Shown one piece after another: positions 20,155 to 28,826 of a DNA stretch of 64,000 nucleotides. This DNA is from Streptomyces roseofulvus. Its GTDB lineage: Bacteria; Actinomycetota; Actinomycetes; Streptomycetales; Streptomycetaceae. A program made the translations under genes and the position numbers. Below the pieces are notes generated by a model. It searched no databases, had not been told where the DNA came from, and saw only the letters and a program-made list of their open reading frames with translations. The stretch covers positions 2,852,001 to 2,916,000 of the forward strand of contig NZ_BAAAWE010000001.1 in the NCBI RefSeq assembly GCF_039534915.1. The letters are read 5' to 3'. Every line of letters begins with the position of its first letter. Position 1 is the first letter of the stretch.

Positions 20155-20416
20155 CGATACTCCGCGGGGGTGAGGGTGACGGGACAGGTTGACGCTATGC
20201 CAGGAGTGAACGCTCGATCACCGTCAGCCGCCGACAAAGCCTCCGCCGGGCGCTTCATGGGGTTCCGACAAAGGACGGCGGAGTCACCGGGCGCCACGTG
20301 ACGCTTGTCACTAGGGGATGGCACTGGCTAGTCCCTTTTGCGCCAGGGGCCGGTCACCGGAGAGACTGTGGGGTCTCCATAAAGTGCCCCTCCTCCCAGA
20401 GCGCGAGTCCCCCACC

Positions 20417-21829
20417 ATGCGCGACGCCGCCCCGCCCGCTCCCCTCACCGAACCCGAGCCGCTCTCCCACGGCCTGAAGCAGCGTCACCTGACGATGCTC
20501 GGCCTGGGCGGGGTCATCGGCGCCGGGCTCTTCGTCGGCTCGGGCGCGGGCATCGCGGTCGCCGGGCCCGGGATCGTGCTCTCGTACCTGATCGCGGGCG
20601 CGCTCGCGATGCTGGTGATGCGGATGCTCGGCGAGATGTCGTCGGCCATGCCGGCGTCCGGCGCGTTCTCGGTGCACGCGGAGCGGGCGCTGGGCCGCTG
20701 GGCCGGGTTCTCGGTGGGCTGGCTGTACTGGTTCCTGCTGGTGGTCGTCCTCGCGGTGGAGGCGACGGGCGCGGCGCGGATCGCGCACGGCTGGGTGCCG
20801 GGGGTGCCGCAGTGGGGCTGGGTGCTGCTGTTCATGGTGGTCTTCACGGCGGCGAACCTGGCGGCGGTGAAGAACTTCGGCGAGTTCGAGTTCTGGTTCG
20901 CCGCGCTGAAGGTGGGCGCGATCGTGCTCTTCCTGGTGCTCGGCGCGCTGGCGATCGTCGGCTGGCTGCCCGACACGGACCCGGTGGGGCTCGCCAACCT
21001 GACCGGGCAGGGCGGTTTCCTGCCGAACGGCTGGTCCGGGGTGATCTCCGGGGTGCTCGCGGTGGTGTTCGCCTTCGGCGGCCTGGAGGTCGTGACGATC
21101 GCGGCGGCGGAGTCGGAGGACCCGGCGCGGAACGTGGCCCGGGCGGTCCGCAGCGCCGTCTGGCGGATCCTCCTCTTCTACGTGGGCTCGATGCTGGTGA
21201 TCGTGACGCTGCTGCCGTGGACGGCGATGGTGCCGGGCGAGTCGCCGTACGTGGCGGTCCTGGACGCGATCGGGGTGCCGGGCGCGGGCCAGATCATGAA
21301 CGTGGTGGTGTTCGTGGCGCTGCTGTCGGCGCTCAACGCCAATCTGTACGGCTCCTCCCGGATGGTCTTCTCGCTGGCGGAGCGCGGGGAGGCGCCGCGC
21401 GGGCTGCTGAAGGTGTCGGGCGGGGGCGTGCCGCGGCGCGCGGTGCTCGCCTCGGTGGCCTTCGGGTTCGTCTCCGTGCTGCTGAATCTGAAGTGGCCGG
21501 ATTCCGTCTTCCTCTACATGCTCAACGCCGTCGGCGCGGTGCTGCTGTTCGTGTGGGCGCTGATCGCGGTGTCGCAGCTGCGGCTGCGGCCGCGGATCGA
21601 GCGGGAGGCCCCGGAGAAGCTGACGCTGCGGATGTGGGCGTTCCCGTGGCTGACGTGGACGGCGCTGGCGGCGATGGGCGCGGTGCTGGTCCTGATGCTG
21701 ACCGACGACGGGGCTCGGCCGCAGGTGCTGTGGTCCGCGGGGGCGACGGCGGCGGTGCTGCTGGTGGCGTGGCTCCGGGAGGTGCGGGCGCGCCGGGAAG
21801 CGCCCACGTCCACGACGAAACGGAACTGA
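20417..21829 (+). CDS. Amino acid permease of the APC/AAT family (copy 2 of 3)
   Basis: A 470-residue permease with the same block order as copies 1 and 3: SHGLKQRHLTMLGLGGVIGA, ASGAFSVHAERALGRWAGF, KNFGEFEFWFAALKVGAIVL, and EREAPEKLTLRMWAFPWLTW near the end. I place the start at ATG 20417 (RDAAPPAPLTEPEPLSHG) to match copy 3; an in-frame ATG at 20318 would add an unconserved leader. No clear ribosome site is visible. A sequence shared with copy 3 (agactgtggg, 20363-20372) lies 54 bp upstream and may be part of the promoter or leader. Substrate unknown. Confidence 0.92.
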   Translation: MRDAAPPAPLTEPEPLSHGLKQRHLTMLGLGGVIGAGLFVGSGAGIAVAGPGIVLSYLIAGALAMLVMRMLGEMSSAMPASGAFSVHAERALGRWAGFSVGWLYWFLLVVVLAVEATGAARIAHGWVPGVPQWGWVLLFMVVFTAANLAAVKNFGEFEFWFAALKVGAIVLFLVLGALAIVGWLPDTDPVGLANLTGQGGFLPNGWSGVISGVLAVVFAFGGLEVVTIAAAESEDPARNVARAVRSAVWRILLFYVGSMLVIVTLLPWTAMVPGESPYVAVLDAIGVPGAGQIMNVVVFVALLSALNANLYGSSRMVFSLAERGEAPRGLLKVSGGGVPRRAVLASVAFGFVSVLLNLKWPDSVFLYMLNAVGAVLLFVWALIAVSQLRLRPRIEREAPEKLTLRMWAFPWLTWTALAAMGAVLVLMLTDDGARPQVLWSAGATAAVLLVAWLREVRARREAPTSTTKRN

Positions 21830-21945
21830 ATCTTCACCTTGTGTGAAGGTCGTGACCGTATAGCGGACACCCGTTCCCTCTGAGCGGTGCGGGCGCCCAG
21901 ACTGTGGGCTCCCCTCCCCGTCTCAGCCTATGAACAGGGTTGCCC

Positions 21946-23379
21946 ATGTCTCGGACCACCGCGCCCGCGCAGGCCGACCGCGAGGCCGGCGCCGCCGCTC
22001 CCGCCGAGGGCCTCTCCCACGGCCTCAAGCAGCGCCATCTGTCGATGATCGCCCTCGGCGGCGTCATCGGCGCCGGCCTCTTCGTCGGCTCCGGCGCCGG
22101 CATCGCCGCCGCCGGGCCGTCGATCGTCGTCGCCTACGCGATCTCCGGCGTGCTCGTCATGCTGGTGATGCGCATGCTCGGCGAGATGTCGGCGGCGAAC
22201 CCGGCCTCCGGCTCCTTCTCCGTCCACGCCGAACGCGCCTTCGGCCCGTGGGCCGGCTTCACCGCGGGCTGGGCCTTCTGGTTCCTGCTCTGCGTGGCCG
22301 TCGGCCTGGAGGGCATCGGCGCCGCGAACATCATGACCGGCTGGTTCCCGGGCACCCCGGCGTGGGCCTGGGTGGCGCTCTTCATGGTGGTCTTCTGCGG
22401 CACCAACCTGGCGGCGGTGAAGAACTTCGGCGAGTTCGAGTTCTGGTTCGCCGCGCTGAAGGTCGGCGCGATCGTCCTCTTCCTCGGCATCGGCGTGCTC
22501 GCCATCCTCGGCGTGCTGCCCGGCACCGACGCCCCCGGCACCACCAACCTCACCGGCGACGGCGGCTTCTTCCCGCACGGCTCCGAGGGCCTGATCGTCG
22601 GCCTGCTCGCCTCCGTCTTCGCGTACGGCGGCCTGGAGACGGTCACCATCGCGGCGGCCGAGTCCGAGCACCCGGTGCAGGGCGTCGCCAAGGCGGTCCG
22701 TACGGCGATGTGGCGCATCGCGCTCTTCTACATCGGCTCGATGGCGGTCATCGTCACCCTCGTCCCGTGGGACGACGCGGCGGTCGTCGAGAAGGGCCCG
22801 TACGTCGCCGCCCTCGACCACCTGGGCATCCCGGCCGCCGGCCAGATCATGAACGTGGTCGTCCTGATCGCGCTGCTCTCCGCGATGAACGCCAACATCT
22901 ACGGTGCCTCCCGCATGGCCTGCTCGCTGATCGGCCGCGGCCAGGGCCCGAAGGCGGTCGGCCGGCTGTACGGCGGCGTGCCGCGCCCGGCCGTCCTGCT
23001 CTCCTCGGTCGTCGGCTTCGGCGCCGTCCTGCTGAGCTACTGGTCGCCGGACAAGGCGTTCATCTGGCTGCTCAACACCATCGGCGCGATCATCCTCGTC
23101 GTCTGGTTCTTCATCGCCGCCTCCCAGCTGGTGCTGCGCCGCCGCACCGAGCGCGAGGAGCCGGAGAAGCTGGTCGTGCGGATGTGGGCCTTCCCGGTGC
23201 TGACCTGGGTGGCGCTGGCCGGCATGGCGGCGGTCTTCTTCCTGATGGCCCGTGAGGAGGGCACCCGGGTGCAGCTGTACGCGACGGGCGCGCTGACGCT
23301 CGGCCTCGCCGTCGTCGGCTTCGCGCTCCAGAAGGCGCGCGAGAAGGCACCCGAGAAGGCACGCGAGAACGCGGCCTGA
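21946..23379 (+). CDS. Amino acid permease of the APC/AAT family (copy 3 of 3)
   Basis: A 477-residue permease closest to copy 2 in its N-terminal half (SHGLKQRHLSMIALGGVIGA; KNFGEFEFWFAALKVGAIVL). It ends in a repetitive basic-acidic tail (KAREKAPEKAREN). The start is ATG 21946 (SRTTAPAQADREAG); a TTG six bases earlier is in frame. The agactgtggg motif seen before copy 2 recurs at 21899-21908, 47 bp upstream. It is transcribed toward a strong hairpin at 23396. The three copies probably cover different amino acids, but nothing visible tells which. Confidence 0.92.
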   Translation: MSRTTAPAQADREAGAAAPAEGLSHGLKQRHLSMIALGGVIGAGLFVGSGAGIAAAGPSIVVAYAISGVLVMLVMRMLGEMSAANPASGSFSVHAERAFGPWAGFTAGWAFWFLLCVAVGLEGIGAANIMTGWFPGTPAWAWVALFMVVFCGTNLAAVKNFGEFEFWFAALKVGAIVLFLGIGVLAILGVLPGTDAPGTTNLTGDGGFFPHGSEGLIVGLLASVFAYGGLETVTIAAAESEHPVQGVAKAVRTAMWRIALFYIGSMAVIVTLVPWDDAAVVEKGPYVAALDHLGIPAAGQIMNVVVLIALLSAMNANIYGASRMACSLIGRGQGPKAVGRLYGGVPRPAVLLSSVVGFGAVLLSYWSPDKAFIWLLNTIGAIILVVWFFIAASQLVLRRRTEREEPEKLVVRMWAFPVLTWVALAGMAAVFFLMAREEGTRVQLYATGALTLGLAVVGFALQKAREKAPEKARENAA

Positions 23380-23395
23380 CCCACCCCGCCCCGTA

Positions 23396-23426
23396 CGAAC
23401 GCCCCGCCGGTCCGGCGGGGCGTTCG
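23396..23426 (+). terminator. Terminator of permease copy 3
   Basis: Perfect 15-bp inverted repeat (cgaacgccccgccgg at 23396-23410, complement at 23412-23426), 17 bp after the stop. Confidence 0.85.
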
Positions 23427-23542
23427 CGCGTTCCGGGCGGGGTCGGGTGCCGCGTCGGGGCAGGGTGCGGAGCGGTCGGGCGCGCGGGGGACCTAGGTCG
23501 GAGGGCTGATCAACTTCATGCGCAGGTGCTGTTAGCCTGCAC

Positions 23543-23559
23543 TTGCACATAGCTTGCAA
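23543..23559 (+). promoter_or_regulatory. Nur box controlling sodF
   Basis: TTGCAC-atagc-TTGCAA matches the nickel-responsive repressor Nur consensus (tTGCaa-N5-ttGCAA) at 11 of 12 defined positions. It sits 30 bp upstream of the sodF start, where bound repressor would block transcription. Nur repression of sodF in nickel-rich cells is established in S. coelicolor. Confidence 0.85.
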
Positions 23560-23588
23560 TAAGAAGTCAGGCGAAGGGCTCGGCACAC

Positions 23589-24236
23589 ATGGCGATCTAC
23601 ACACTTCCGGAGCTGCCGTACGACTACGCGGCGCTGGAGCCGGTGATCAACCCGCAGATCATCGAGCTGCACCACGACAAGCACCACGCCGCCTACGTCA
23701 AGGGGGCGAACGACACCCTGGAGCAGCTGGAGGAGGCCCGCGACAAGGAGCAGTGGGGCTCGGTCAACGGCCTGGAGAAGAACCTCGCCTTCCACCTCTC
23801 CGGCCACATCCTCCACTCCATCTACTGGAACAACATGGCGAGCCCGAAGACCGGCGAGGGCGGCGGCGAACCGCTCGCGGCCGACGGCGTCGGCGAACTC
23901 GCGGACGCCATCGCCGAGTCCTTCGGCTCCTTCGCCAAGTTCAAGGCCCAGCTGACCAAGGCCTCGGCGACGACGCAGGGCTCCGGCTGGGGCGTCCTCG
24001 CCTACGAGCCGATCAGCGGCCGGCTCATCGTCGAGCAGGTCTACGACCACCAGGGCAACGTCGGCCAGGGCTCGGTCCCGATCCTGGTCTTCGACGCCTG
24101 GGAGCACGCCTTCTACCTCCAGTACAAGAACCAGAAGGTCGACTTCATCGACGCCATGTGGCAGGTCGTGAACTGGCAGGACGTGCAGAAGCGGTACAGC
24201 GACGCGAAGGGGCGCACGCCGCTCATCGGCATCTGA
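23589..24236 (+). CDS. sodF: Iron superoxide dismutase
   Basis: Converts superoxide to hydrogen peroxide and oxygen in the cytoplasm. Metal ligands are His28 ([12 protein letters not shown]), His76 (HILHSIYW), Asp169 and His173 ([13 protein letters not shown]), the Fe/Mn-SOD set; 215 residues. In Streptomyces the iron enzyme is made only when nickel is scarce, because Nur represses sodF and nickel instead supports the Ni-SOD. A Nur box is present here. It is also known in S. coelicolor that a small RNA from sodN mRNA silences sodF; that cannot be checked here because sodN is outside the window. Confidence 0.96.
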   Translation: MAIYTLPELPYDYAALEPVINPQIIELHHDKHHAAYVKGANDTLEQLEEARDKEQWGSVNGLEKNLAFHLSGHILHSIYWNNMASPKTGEGGGEPLAADGVGELADAIAESFGSFAKFKAQLTKASATTQGSGWGVLAYEPISGRLIVEQVYDHQGNVGQGSVPILVFDAWEHAFYLQYKNQKVDFIDAMWQVVNWQDVQKRYSDAKGRTPLIGI

Positions 24237-24298
24237 GGGACGCCGGAGAACTCCTGCCCGTGATCGTCTTCTCAACCTTCACCGGCAGGCGGAAAAGA

Positions 24299-24337
24299 GG
24301 ACGGCCCCCGCGGTGGCATGGACCGCGGGGGCCGTCC
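24299..24337. terminator. Bidirectional terminator between sodF and the Rv2466c-like gene
   Basis: Perfect 16-bp inverted repeat (ggacggcccccgcggt at 24299-24314, complement at 24322-24337) between two convergent genes. Confidence 0.9.
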
Positions 24338-24348
24338 GCTCCACCGGC

Positions 24349-24984
24349 TCACACGAAGCTCGGCGCCGCCGTCCGGGTGCGCTTGATCTCGTAGAAGCCC
24401 GGGGTCGAGGCCACCAGCAGCGTGCCGTCCCACAGCCGGGCCGCGGCCTCGCCGCGCGGGGTCGGGGTGACGACCGGGCCGAAGAAGGCGACCTCGTCGC
24501 CGTCCGGGCCGGGCACCGCGATCACCGGGGTGCCGACGTCCTGGCCGACCTTCTCGATGCCCTCCGTGTGGGAGGCGCGCAGCTCGGCGTCGTACGTGTC
24601 CTTGTCGGCGTACTCCACCAGGTCCTCGGGGAGGCCGACCTCACGCAGCGCGCCGGCGATGGCCTCGCGGCTGGGGCCCTCGCCGTCGTTGTGGAAGCGG
24701 GTGCCGAGGGCCGTGTAGAGCGGGCCGACGACCTCGTCGCCGTGCAGCTGCTGAGCCGCGACGACGACGCGGACCGGGCCCCACGCCTTGGTCTCCATCG
24801 TCTCCCGGTACTCCGCGGAGAGCTCGTCCAGCCGGTTCTCGTTCAGGACGGCGAGGCTCATCACCTTCCAGCGGACGTCCACCGGGCGGACCTTCCCCAC
24901 CTCCAGCATCCACCGCGAGGTCATCCAGGCCCAGGGGCACAGGGGGTCGAAGAAGAAGTCTGCGGTGGTCCTGCTCTCGGACAT
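24349..24984 (-). CDS. DsbA-fold protein of the mycothiol-dependent nitroreductase (Rv2466c) family, CPWA variant
   Basis: A 211-residue thioredoxin/DsbA-fold protein. From memory it aligns over its whole length with mycobacterial Rv2466c: TTADFFFDPLCPWAWMTSRW, AWGPVRVVVAAQQLHG, DVGTPVI, FFGPVVTPTPRGEAAARLWD and EIKRTRT are all shared blocks. Rv2466c is a mycothiol-dependent reductase with a CPWC active site. Here the motif reads CPWA (codon GCC), and no other cysteine occurs in the protein. It may work by a monothiol mechanism with mycothiol. I start at ATG 24984 (SESRTTADFFF); it is divergent from pepN and converges with sodF. Confidence 0.85.
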   Translation of the reverse strand: MSESRTTADFFFDPLCPWAWMTSRWMLEVGKVRPVDVRWKVMSLAVLNENRLDELSAEYRETMETKAWGPVRVVVAAQQLHGDEVVGPLYTALGTRFHNDGEGPSREAIAGALREVGLPEDLVEYADKDTYDAELRASHTEGIEKVGQDVGTPVIAVPGPDGDEVAFFGPVVTPTPRGEAAARLWDGTLLVASTPGFYEIKRTRTAAPSFV

Positions 24985-25125
24985 GTCACTCCTCAAGGCG
25001 CGGAAACGGGGATATGCGCCGACATGGCGCAACACCCCGCGGCCGGGTCGGCATTCCCGTGCGCCGGGTGAAAGGTGCGCATGGGAGGATCGGTGCTGTT
25101 TCGAACACGCCACGAAGGAGTGACC

Positions 25126-27672
25126 GTGCCCGGTGAGAACCTGTCCCGCGACGAGGCCCATGAGCGGGCCGCGCTGCTGTCCGTCGACGGCTACGACGTC
25201 GCGCTCGACCTGCGCTCGGCGGTCGGCGAGTCCACGGAGGCGGTACGCACCTTCCGCTCGGTGACGACGATCCGCTTCCGCCGCACCGGCGACGGCGACA
25301 CGACCTTCGTGGACCTGCTCGCGCCGTCGGTCACCTCCGTCACCCTCAACGGGCGGGAGCTGGACCCGGCAGTGGTCTTCGACGGCGCCCGGATCGCCCT
25401 GGACGGCCTGGCGGACGAGAACGTGCTGGTCGTCGACGCGCAGTGCGCGTACAGCCGCACCGGCGAGGGCATGCACCGCTTCGTCGACCCCGAGGACGGC
25501 GAGGTGTACCTGTACACCCAGTACGAGCCGGCCGACGCCCGCCGGGTGTACGCCAACTTCGAGCAGCCCGACCTCAAGGCGCCGTACCGCTTCGAGGTGA
25601 CCGCGCCCGAGGGCTGGACGGTGTGGAGCAACGGCGCCGGCGAGCAGGACGCGGACGGGGTGTGGCGGTTCGCCGAGACGGCGCCCATCTCCACGTACAT
25701 CACCTGTGTGGTGGCCGGCCCGTACCACTACGTCACCGACACCTACCGGCGCGGCGACGTCGAGATCCAGCTCGGCGCGATGTGCCGCAAGGGGCTCGCG
25801 AAGCACTTCGACGCGGACGACGTCTTCCTCGTCACCAAGCAGGGCTTCGACCTCTTCCACGAGCTCTTCGACTACCCGTACCCCTTCGGCAAGTACGACC
25901 AGGCGTTCGTGCCCGAGTACAACCTCGGCGCCATGGAGAACCCCGGCATGGTCACCTTCACCGAGGAGTACATCTACCGGGGCAAGGTCACGCGGGCGGC
26001 GTACGAGCGGCGCGCCAACACGATCCTGCACGAGATGGCCCACATGTGGTTCGGCGACCTGGTCACCATGGTGTGGTGGGACGACCTGTGGCTGAAGGAG
26101 TCCTTCGCCGACTTCATGGGCTCCTTCGCGCTCGCCGAGGCGACCCGCTTCACCGACAGCTGGGTCACCTTCGCCAACAACCGCAAGGCGTGGGCCTACC
26201 GCGCCGACCAGCTGCCGTCCACCCACCCGATCACGGCCGACATCCGTGACCTGGAGGACGCCAAGCTGAACTTCGACGGCATCACGTACGCCAAGGGCGC
26301 CTCCGTCCTCAAGCAGCTCGTCGCCTACGCGGGACGGGACGCCTTCCTGGAGGGCGCGCGCCGCTACTTCAAGCGCCACGCCTACGGCAACACCCGCCTC
26401 GGCGACCTGCTGACGGTCCTGGAGGAGACCTCCGGCCGGGACATGCGGGCCTGGTCGAAGTCCTGGCTCCAGACCTCCGGCGTCAACGTGCTCGCCCCCG
26501 AGGTCACCTACGACGCCGAGGGCCGGATCACCGAGCTCGCCGTCCTGCAGGAGGGCGCGGAGCTGCGCCCGCACCGGATCGCCGTGGGCCTCTACCGGCT
26601 CACCGACGGCGCGCTCGTGCGGTACGCGCGCGTGGAGGCCGACGTCGCCGGCGTCCGGACCGTCGTCGACGGGCTGGCCGGCAGCGAGCGGCCGGACCTG
26701 ATCCTGGTCAACGACGACGACCTCACCTACTGCAAGGTCCGCTTCGACGAGGGCTCGCTCGACACCCTCCGCGAGCACCTCGGTGACATCACCGACCCGC
26801 TGGCCCGCGCGGTGTGCTGGTCGGCGCTGTGGAACCTGACCCGGGACGGGCTGATGCCGGCCCGCGACTTCGTCGCCGCCGTGCTCGCCTTCGCGGGCCG
26901 CGAGACCGACATCGGCGTCCTGCAGATGGTGCACGCGTGGGCGCGGAGCGCCGTCACCCACTACGCGGCCCCCGCCTGGCGCGCGGAGGGCGGCCGGCTG
27001 CTCGCCGAGGGCGGGCTGCGCGAGCTGCGGCTCGCCGAGCCGGGCAGCGAACACCAGCTGACCTGGGCGCGCTTCTTCGCCGCGACCGCCTCCTCCGACG
27101 CCGACCTCCAGCTCCTGGAGGGGCTGCTCGCCGGCACCGCCCGGATCGACGGGCTCGACGTCGACCAGGAACTGCGCTGGGCGCTGCTCTCGACCCTGGC
27201 CGAGCAGGGCCGGGCCGACGAGGCGCGGATCGGCGAGGAGCTGGCCCGGGACGACACCGCGAGCGGCAAGCGCCACCAGGTGCGGCTGCTCGCGGCGCGC
27301 CCGTCGGCGGCGGTCAAGGCGCAGGCGTGGGCGCAGGTCGTCGAGTCCGACGCCCTGTCGAACGCGCTGGCGGGCGCGGTGATCGCCGGCTTCGCGCAGC
27401 CCTCGCAGCGGGAGCTGACCGCCCCGTACGCGGAGAAGTACTTCGCGGTGATCGAGCGGATCTGGGCCGAGCGGTCGATCCAGATCGGCATGGACGTGGT
27501 GCGGGGGCTCTTCCCGGCGCTCCAGGACCGCCCGGAGACCCTGGCGGCGACCGACGCCTGGCTGGCGGAGCACGCGGACGCGGCCCCGGCGCTGCGGCGG
27601 CTCGTCCTGGAGTCCCGCGACGACCTGGCCCGGGCCCTGCGGGCGCAGGAGTGCGACGCGCTGGAGGGATGA
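25126..27672 (+). CDS. pepN: Aminopeptidase N, M1 metallopeptidase (copy 1)
   Basis: Removes N-terminal residues from peptides in the cytoplasm. The 848-residue protein has the exopeptidase motif GAMEN (268-272) and the zinc motif HEMAHMWFGD (His302, His306) with Glu325 in LKESFADF, followed by the large helical ERAP1-like C-terminal domain. I chose GTG 25126 (PGENLSRDEAHERAALLSVD) because AAGGAG lies six to seven bases upstream and the second copy in this window starts with the same pattern. It is divergent from the Rv2466c-like gene. No signal peptide. A close paralogue is at 39517-42096. Confidence 0.95.
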   Translation: MPGENLSRDEAHERAALLSVDGYDVALDLRSAVGESTEAVRTFRSVTTIRFRRTGDGDTTFVDLLAPSVTSVTLNGRELDPAVVFDGARIALDGLADENVLVVDAQCAYSRTGEGMHRFVDPEDGEVYLYTQYEPADARRVYANFEQPDLKAPYRFEVTAPEGWTVWSNGAGEQDADGVWRFAETAPISTYITCVVAGPYHYVTDTYRRGDVEIQLGAMCRKGLAKHFDADDVFLVTKQGFDLFHELFDYPYPFGKYDQAFVPEYNLGAMENPGMVTFTEEYIYRGKVTRAAYERRANTILHEMAHMWFGDLVTMVWWDDLWLKESFADFMGSFALAEATRFTDSWVTFANNRKAWAYRADQLPSTHPITADIRDLEDAKLNFDGITYAKGASVLKQLVAYAGRDAFLEGARRYFKRHAYGNTRLGDLLTVLEETSGRDMRAWSKSWLQTSGVNVLAPEVTYDAEGRITELAVLQEGAELRPHRIAVGLYRLTDGALVRYARVEADVAGVRTVVDGLAGSERPDLILVNDDDLTYCKVRFDEGSLDTLREHLGDITDPLARAVCWSALWNLTRDGLMPARDFVAAVLAFAGRETDIGVLQMVHAWARSAVTHYAAPAWRAEGGRLLAEGGLRELRLAEPGSEHQLTWARFFAATASSDADLQLLEGLLAGTARIDGLDVDQELRWALLSTLAEQGRADEARIGEELARDDTASGKRHQVRLLAARPSAAVKAQAWAQVVESDALSNALAGAVIAGFAQPSQRELTAPYAEKYFAVIERIWAERSIQIGMDVVRGLFPALQDRPETLAATDAWLAEHADAAPALRRLVLESRDDLARALRAQECDALEG

Positions 27673-27682
27673 GAGTCCCGCG

Positions 27683-27723
27683 TCGACTGCCGGCGGGGGG
27701 CCGGGGCCCCTCTCGGCAGTCGA
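27683..27723 (+). terminator. Terminator of pepN copy 1
   Basis: Inverted repeat tcgactgccg (27683-27692) and cggcagtcga (27714-27723) enclosing a GC-rich loop, starting 11 bp after the stop. Confidence 0.65.
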
Positions 27724-27814
27724 ACGCGCGTACTTTAGTACGGGGTTGTCCGGATTGAGCGACCACCTTGTAACAGGCAGTTAGGACCGGGCCGGGGAGC
27801 GGAAGACCCCCGGC

Positions 27815-28822
27815 ATGAACCACAACACCCCCATCACCCCCGGCCCCCGTCCCCTCTCCTCCCCCGCAGGGACCACCCAACGACTCGCTTCCACCGGCCA
27901 GTTGCGGGCCATGGGCGTGCCCGCGGCGGAGGTCGCCGGGCGGGTCGCGGCCGGCGGCGACTGGCAGCAGCTGCTGCCGGGCGTCTTCCTGCTCCGCCCC
28001 GGCGCGCCGACCAGCGACGACCGGCTGCGGGCCGCGCTGCTGTACGCCCGACGGGACGGCGAGGCGCCGCTGTACGGCCCGGGCGCGATGATCACCGGGC
28101 TCGCCGCGCTCGCCCTGCACGGCTTCTCGTCCGCTCCCCCGCTGACCGCGCTGGACCGGATCGACGTCCTGGTGGGCCGCACCCGGCGGCTGCGCTCGAC
28201 CGGTTTCGTGCGGGTGGTGCGGTCGCCCGAGTCGCCGGAGCCGGTGGAGCTGACCGGGCTGCCGGTGGCGCCGGTGGCGCGGGCGGTGGCCGACGCCGTC
28301 TCGGGGCTGCACGACGCCGAGACCGTACGCCGGCTGCTGACCGAGGCGGTCAGCGGCGGTCACTGCGAACCCCCGGCGCTCGTGCGGGAGTTGAGCCGGT
28401 CCCGGCTGCTGAGCCGGCCGCACGTGGTGGACGCGGTGGACTCGCTCCTGGTGGAGGGGCGGGCGCTGTCGGAGGAGCGGCTGTACGAGATGGTGCGGGA
28501 CTTCGCGCTGCCGGACCCGCTGTGGAACGTGGACCTGCGGCTGCCGGGCGGCCCGCACCTGGGCGGGGTGGACGCCTACTGGCCGGACCAGGCGGTGGCG
28601 GTGGAGCTGGACACCCGGGCGCCGCGGCAGGACGAGGACGCGATGTGGTCCGAGTACACCCGCAAGCGGGAGCACCTGGAGCGGCTGGGCATCACGGTGG
28701 TTCATCTGACCCCGCGCAAGCTGCGGGAGGCGATGGAGCAGCAGGCCACCGTGGTCCGTACGGCGCTGATGGCCGCGTCGGAGCGGCAGCCCGCCGCCTA
28801 TGTCGTCGTCCTGCCCCGGTGA
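27815..28822 (+). CDS. AbiEi antitoxin-like protein with a C-terminal nuclease-like fold
   Basis: A 335-residue protein of the type often labelled 'type IV TA system AbiEi family antitoxin domain'. Residues 20-60 look like the small winged N-terminal domain (STGQLRAMGVPAAEVAGRVA then GVFLLRPGAP). The middle resembles AbiEi, and the C-terminal third has a restriction-endonuclease-like pattern, Asp253 in GGVDAYWP and Glu264-x-Asp266 in AVELD, followed by a helix and ITVVHLTPRKL. No AbiEii toxin gene is beside it. Such solitary proteins are common in Streptomyces with no assigned role. The start at ATG 27815 has only a weak ribosome site. Confidence 0.75.
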   Translation: MNHNTPITPGPRPLSSPAGTTQRLASTGQLRAMGVPAAEVAGRVAAGGDWQQLLPGVFLLRPGAPTSDDRLRAALLYARRDGEAPLYGPGAMITGLAALALHGFSSAPPLTALDRIDVLVGRTRRLRSTGFVRVVRSPESPEPVELTGLPVAPVARAVADAVSGLHDAETVRRLLTEAVSGGHCEPPALVRELSRSRLLSRPHVVDAVDSLLVEGRALSEERLYEMVRDFALPDPLWNVDLRLPGGPHLGGVDAYWPDQAVAVELDTRAPRQDEDAMWSEYTRKREHLERLGITVVHLTPRKLREAMEQQATVVRTALMAASERQPAAYVVVLPR

Positions 28823-28826
28823 CGGG

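Noticed and set aside
20155..20416. A BioQ or BirA-type site before bioY
   Set aside because: I looked for a clear dyad but found only weak half-sites, not enough to call.
24349..27573. A 1,074-codon minus-strand frame spanning the Rv2466c-like gene and the back of pepN
   Set aside because: Only its last 211 codons are a gene; the rest is antisense to pepN copy 1 and reads as low-complexity Arg/Val/Gly.
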